NCBI RefSeq assembly: GCF_019008365.1
Contig: NZ_JAHHUL010000008.1
Span: 1 to 64,000 of the forward strand
Direction: 5' to 3'
Length of the DNA stretch: 64,000 nt
Source: Phosphitispora fastidiosa
Lineage (GTDB): Bacteria; Bacillota; Thermincolia; Thermincolales; UBA2595
In this document: one piece after another, positions 60,521 to 64,000 of the stretch
How the letters are laid out: each line of letters starts with the position of its first letter
Numbering within the stretch: position 1 is the stretch's first letter
The notes under the pieces: model-generated
What the model was told of the DNA's origin: nothing
The model's input: only the letters and a program-made list of their open reading frames with translations
Databases searched by the model: none
Translations under genes and position numbers: made by a program

Positions 60521-60673
60521 GGTTCTTCCCTCCGAATATTTGTCTTTTGCTTTAATTTTACACTACATGTGCTTTCAAGCTGCAGTGAAAATTGACAGTA
60601 AAAAGATACAAATATTATGGAAAGGAATCGAACCTGGAATCACAGGAGACAATCATGCCGAAGTGTGCAAAAT

Positions 60674-62023
60674 CTATATGTAATCAAAAGGATTTTTCAG
60701 AGACCCGTTTTTCAGAACCTCAAAATGTAGGTGAGCGCCCGTACTGTATCCAGTGGAGCCTACAGCTCCTATCTTTTCTCCTGCAGAAACTCGTTCACCA
60801 ACTCTTACGGAAATGGCCGACATGTGAGCATAGCGGGTCTGTAATCCGTTTCCATGGTCAATATAGACTACCTTGCCATAGCCTCCGTTCCATCCGGCGA
60901 AAGATACTGTTCCTGCCGAATAGGCATAGATACCGGTTCCATGACTTGCGGCAATATCAACACCGTCATGAAAGGTTTTTTTGCCTGATATAGGGTGGGT
61001 TCGCCAGCCAAAATTGCTGGATACTCTTTTGCCTGATACAACACCGAAATTACGGGAACCACCGCGGGATACTGTTGTTTTGATGCCTATCCTGACCACA
61101 CGGTCGACCGGTTCTTTGATTATTTCGGTCTTTGCTGGGTTCATGGACACCTGTAGGCCGTTCTCCAGGACAATATTGTAAGTTACTTTCTTTTCTCCCA
61201 GGACTCCGGGTGCAACTAGTTTTTTCTGGTTGCTGTACATCTGATTATCCTTCACAGTTTCGGTCTTAAAAGGCATTGATTCCAGAACGGAATTTTCCAG
61301 GTTAATGATAACATCAAGCCGGGACTTAAACGGGCTGACAACTATCCTGTCTCCGGGAAATATTTTTTCCATATCCATCTGGGGATTCATTTTTTCCAGA
61401 TCTGCAACTGCGATATCGTGATTACGTGCTATAGTCCAGGGATTTTCACCATCTTTTACCTCAATTACAGCTGCTTCCTGCTCTTTTTCGTTTAGCAGTT
61501 CCCCGGCTCTCTTACCGTCAACAAGATCTGTCAGCTCAATCAGGTCTTTTTTTATTTCTATTTTTTGTTTAAATTCAATACTTTTGATAGTGGCATTTTT
61601 ATCAACACCCTTGATAAATTCATTTTTATATTCTTCCAGGAGTTTTTCCAAAACTGATTTATCATAGACGGCAAATAACTGTTTACCGTCAATCAAAAAC
61701 CTGTAACCATCAATGGCCAGATTTACATCCTGGGCTAATATTTTGACATCTGTTTCCAGGAGTTCTGGGTTAAGGCGGGCTTTCTGAAGTTCAATATCAC
61801 TCAGGTTTTTTACTGAATGGCCCAGTTCTTTTCCGGCATTTTCCTGAAATGCCGCCACGGCGTTCAGGAAATCCTCTTTATCCTTCACCTGTGCCACAAT
61901 TTTACCGTCAATGACCACATTATAGGCTTCAACTGCTTTTTGGTACCATGAAAATGAAATTAACAAGGCTAAAACTATGCCTATAAAAACAGCCCTCTTG
62001 CTGTGAATTAATTTATTAACCAC
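60674..62023 (-). CDS. LysM-G5-M23 peptidoglycan endopeptidase
   Basis: A 449-aa protein; GTG 62023 is favoured because it directly precedes the signal-anchor (about 10-28) and follows AAGGGGG. The frame extends further without a site. Order: an extracytoplasmic region with VIDGKIVAQVKDKEDFL, LysM (DGENPWTIARNHDIAVADL), G5 (YNIVLENGLQVSMNPAKTEI region), and an M23 domain at the C-terminus. Its zinc motif is HDGVDIAA...YAHMS and HLHFEV. Cuts peptide cross-links in the wall. No operon partner. Confidence 0.9.
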   Translation of the reverse strand: MVNKLIHSKRAVFIGIVLALLISFSWYQKAVEAYNVVIDGKIVAQVKDKEDFLNAVAAFQENAGKELGHSVKNLSDIELQKARLNPELLETDVKILAQDVNLAIDGYRFLIDGKQLFAVYDKSVLEKLLEEYKNEFIKGVDKNATIKSIEFKQKIEIKKDLIELTDLVDGKRAGELLNEKEQEAAVIEVKDGENPWTIARNHDIAVADLEKMNPQMDMEKIFPGDRIVVSPFKSRLDVIINLENSVLESMPFKTETVKDNQMYSNQKKLVAPGVLGEKKVTYNIVLENGLQVSMNPAKTEIIKEPVDRVVRIGIKTTVSRGGSRNFGVVSGKRVSSNFGWRTHPISGKKTFHDGVDIAASHGTGIYAYSAGTVSFAGWNGGYGKVVYIDHGNGLQTRYAHMSAISVRVGERVSAGEKIGAVGSTGYSTGAHLHFEVLKNGSLKNPFDYI

Positions 62024-62118
62024 TTGAGTTCCATCCCCCTTTGACAATTTTCGACAAACTATTACTTCAACGGTAAATATCTCTAATCCTGCCAATTTTA
62101 TATGGTTATTTGTACCAA

Positions 62119-63522
62119 TTAATCTGCCAGCTGCATTTCCCTCTGCGCGGTACGGGCAGCTTCAGCTGCGAAGGCCATATAGTGGGCTTCCAGAGCATTA
62201 TCGATATCGGTTCCCGCTTCATGAGGGTTTATTTCGCCTCTCATTACCTTCACAAATGAATCCATCAGGCCAAAGTCGCCGCCGCCGTGGCCTCCCATAG
62301 ACAGTCCAGCCCTGTGGACTATATTTGTCTTAGAATAACGAAAGTCTGTTACTGTTATCTGTTCACCGTTGTAGCGGAAATAACCACGGATAGTACCTTT
62401 AGTGCCAAAGATACGGATTTCTCTTCCCTCCAATTCCGAAACCCCATGCAGGGTAAGGGTTCCTGTTACGCCCCCGGGAAACCTGTAAGTGGTTATCTGG
62501 TGGTCCAGAACATCATTGACGGCTTTAAAGATACACTTCCCATAGGGTCCTTCTTTGAGGGCCTTCATTTTTCCGGCGGGGGAGAGATCTGTGGTAATAA
62601 CGGTAGCCGGAAACCTGTTCCAGTTTAAAATGCTCCGGAGGCCTTTATTAAAATGGCTGAGCAGGCTGAGAGCCCTTCTGTGGTTAAGGGCGAAATGCGC
62701 TAAAAAGCGTGTCGTCCTTGATGGGGCGTGCAGCCCTATGCGCAGCAGAGGTTCTCCCGTCAGGTAGGTGCGGGGTGCATACCAGGGGCAGGTTTCAGCT
62801 TCGGGACACCCGTCGGTACATCTTTCCGGAGCCCCTGCAGGGGCATTTTCGGGACGGTAATGGGTCAGGTCTCCCATTGACTGGACGGAAAGGGGTTTAG
62901 CGCCAATAACCCAGTACATCAGGTCCAGGTCATGACAGGATTTGGCCAGTATAACCGGGGAAGAGGAGGCCTCATTTCTGTAATTGCCCCGTACGTAGGA
63001 ATGACCGAAATGCCAGTAAGAAACGTTCTCTGAGTGGTCATAATGAATTACCCGGCCAATCCGGCCTGAGTCTACCAGTTCCTTGATTTTACGCCAGAAG
63101 GCCGTAAAGCGCAGTACATGGCAGACTTGGATTTTGCGGTGTTCTTTTTCTGCCAACGCTGCTATGGCGCGGCATTCTTCCAGGTTGGGTGAAACCGGCT
63201 TCTCGAGTACCAGGTGATAGCCGCTGTTTAATGCAGCCAGAGCAGGGTGGTAATGCAAGTTATCCTGGGTACAGATAAAGGCAGCATCAGCAAGCCTGCC
63301 ATTTCCAGGAGAAAACAGGGTCTCCCAGGATTCAAAGGCCAGGTTGTCCGCGATATTGTGGTCTAGCTGAAATGCCCGGCGTCTTTCGAAATCAGGGTCA
63401 GCAACTGCCAGAAACTTCAATTTTCCAGGGTTTTTCAGGGCGTATTCGCCATATGCTTCACGACCGCGCAGCCCGGCGCCTGTTAATACAGCTGTTACAG
63501 GGGGTTCTCTATGTATGCTCAT
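62119..63522 (-). CDS. Gfo/Idh/MocA family oxidoreductase
   Basis: A 467-aa protein; ATG 63522 follows GGGAGGTC. An N-terminal NAD-binding fold (TAVLTGAGLRGREAYG, then AVADPD) precedes the EKPVSPNLEECRAI motif with the conserved Lys. A C-terminal substrate domain contains KSCHDLDLMYW, and an unusual cysteine-rich insert (ERCTDGCPEAETCPWY) lies about residues 235-255. Such enzymes act on sugars or inositols; the insert could bind a metal. The window gives no pathway context. Confidence 0.88.
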   Translation of the reverse strand: MSIHREPPVTAVLTGAGLRGREAYGEYALKNPGKLKFLAVADPDFERRRAFQLDHNIADNLAFESWETLFSPGNGRLADAAFICTQDNLHYHPALAALNSGYHLVLEKPVSPNLEECRAIAALAEKEHRKIQVCHVLRFTAFWRKIKELVDSGRIGRVIHYDHSENVSYWHFGHSYVRGNYRNEASSSPVILAKSCHDLDLMYWVIGAKPLSVQSMGDLTHYRPENAPAGAPERCTDGCPEAETCPWYAPRTYLTGEPLLRIGLHAPSRTTRFLAHFALNHRRALSLLSHFNKGLRSILNWNRFPATVITTDLSPAGKMKALKEGPYGKCIFKAVNDVLDHQITTYRFPGGVTGTLTLHGVSELEGREIRIFGTKGTIRGYFRYNGEQITVTDFRYSKTNIVHRAGLSMGGHGGGDFGLMDSFVKVMRGEINPHEAGTDIDNALEAHYMAFAAEAARTAQREMQLAD

Positions 63523-63618
63523 TTTGAACAGACCTCCCAAAATATTTGTTCTTATTTTTTACTGCTTCACCTTAAGATAACCGCCATAAGCAGTTGTCTG
63601 CTTCCCACCAAAATGTTG

Positions 63619-63680
63619 TTGACAAAAATACCCCACCGGGGTATAATACAATTTATCATACTAATACCTGTAAGGGGTAT
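63619..63680 (+). promoter_or_regulatory. promoter with tandem CsoR/CstR-like operators
   Basis: TTGACA (63619-63624), 17 bases, TATAAT (63642-63647). ATACCCCACCGGGGTAT (63628-63644) is a perfect inverted repeat filling the spacer and part of the -10. A second copy, ATACCTGTAAGGGGTAT (63664-63680), lies after the start. The C-run/G-run form matches operators of CsoR-family persulfide or copper sensors. Confidence 0.75.
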
Positions 63681-63698
63681 GGAAAGGGGTAAATCAGC

Positions 63699-64000
63699 AT
63701 GAATGGAAAAAACGCAAAAAGTGACCGGGATTGGTACATTGGAGGGGCGCTGCTGGGATTAGTGGTGGTTTTCTCCTTTTTCACCGGCCATCCTGTGGGG
63801 ACAGCTACTACTTATGAACGTATAACGGGGCATATTCTCCGGTTCTTTTCCCCGGAATATGTTACCAGCACTGTTCATTACTTCAAGGAAGCCGCACCTG
63901 TTGCCGAATGGCAGACCCTATTTGTTATCGGGATGTTGCTTTCCGGGGTCATCGGACGATTCTTGTTTGTGAAGCGTAAGGGTGAGGATGTGCCGGAAAT
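63699..64000 (+). CDS. YeeE/YedE-type (DUF395) sulfur transporter, N-terminal part
   Basis: Open to the window edge (100 codons seen). ATG behind GGAAAGGGG. A first transmembrane helix WYIGGALLGLVVVFSFFTG, then GTATTYERITGHILRFFSPEYVTS and a second helix LFVIGMLLSGVIGRFLF, as in YeeE/YedE thiosulfate/sulfur transporters. The CstR-like operators upstream fit sulfur control. Identification rests on the N-terminus only. Confidence 0.65.
   Translation, partial: MNGKNAKSDRDWYIGGALLGLVVVFSFFTGHPVGTATTYERITGHILRFFSPEYVTSTVHYFKEAAPVAEWQTLFVIGMLLSGVIGRFLFVKRKGEDVPE

Noticed and set aside
60592-60993. 133-codon rightward frame opposite the M23 gene
   Set aside because: Antisense shadow of a clear endopeptidase frame, Arg/Leu/His-rich with no ribosome site.
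1-64000. CRISPR arrays, rRNA and tRNA genes
   Set aside because: No regularly spaced direct repeats and no rRNA or tRNA cloverleaf sequence were recognised by eye; a tRNA or covariance-model scan was not possible here.

Overview
The window looks like the chromosome of an anaerobic, spore-forming, CO- and acetyl-CoA-pathway Firmicute, most like a Desulfotomaculum/Pelotomaculum-type member of the Clostridia. The reasons are two nickel CO dehydrogenases, acetyl-CoA synthase, a spoVA cluster and an H-type spore protein, the c-di-AMP/glmS ribozyme cell-wall cluster, and AGGAGG-type ribosome sites with frequent GTG/TTG starts. The species is inferred from content only.

Layout. 1-4.1 kb: the 3' end (domains V and VI) of a group II intron, then a leftward restriction-modification module (helix-turn-helix regulator, 976-aa adenine methylase, PD-(D/E)XK nuclease). 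4.4-7.2 kb: a lytic transglycosylase and a DUF881-sbp-DUF881 operon. 7.5-14.5 kb: cdaA-cdaR-(COG2509 flavoprotein)-glmM-glmS, with a glmS ribozyme before glmS. 14,546-26,404: a complete canonical Tn7-type transposon (tnsABCDE) in attTn7, 26 bp after the glmS stop. It has matching ends, TnsB-site arrays and a 5-bp TTTTC target duplication. Its cargo is a promoter-driven pair, a beta-class DNA methyltransferase plus a DGQHR (DndB-like) protein with a degenerate nuclease-like N-terminus, and one small unknown gene. 26.4-28.3 kb: a putative type I (holin-like) toxin locus and an ISLre2 element.

28.3-38.7 kb is a low-density region of small unknown genes, gene relics (BNR-like, BTAD, LamG, aminotransferase, msrA), a TetR regulator, a 1330-aa S-layer-homology surface protein, a 51-bp perfect palindrome, an sspH spore gene, a DUF3298 protein and a GyrI-like protein. 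38.7-43.2 kb: a CO-oxidation cluster (CooA-like sensor, CooF, CooS, FAD-NAD oxidoreductase), with a CooA-type box placed before cooF. 43.3-45.8 kb: YnfA and a TetR-DUF6544-flavodoxin operon. 45.9-50.4 kb: two ArsR-controlled metalloid loci. The first is arsR, a redox thioredoxin and a COG0701 permease whose conserved cysteine codon is an in-frame TGA (candidate selenocysteine). The second is arsR-acr3. A lone flagellin lies between them. 50.9-55.2 kb: acsA-acsB. 55.4-58.4 kb: DUF1657-DUF421-spoVAC-spoVAD-spoVAE. 58.4-64 kb: an acetyltransferase, a zinc-ribbon protein, an unknown protein, a LysM-G5-M23 endopeptidase, a Gfo/Idh/MocA oxidoreductase, and the start of a YeeE/YedE-type sulfur transporter behind CstR-like operators.

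How it fits together: CooS/CooF/FNOR probably turn CO into NADH under CooA control, while AcsA/AcsB make or split acetyl-CoA. The GlmM/GlmS/CdaA block ties wall-precursor supply to c-di-AMP. The Tn7 element uses the glmS end as a safe site and carries a probable DNA-modification defence cassette. No rRNA, tRNA or CRISPR array was seen.
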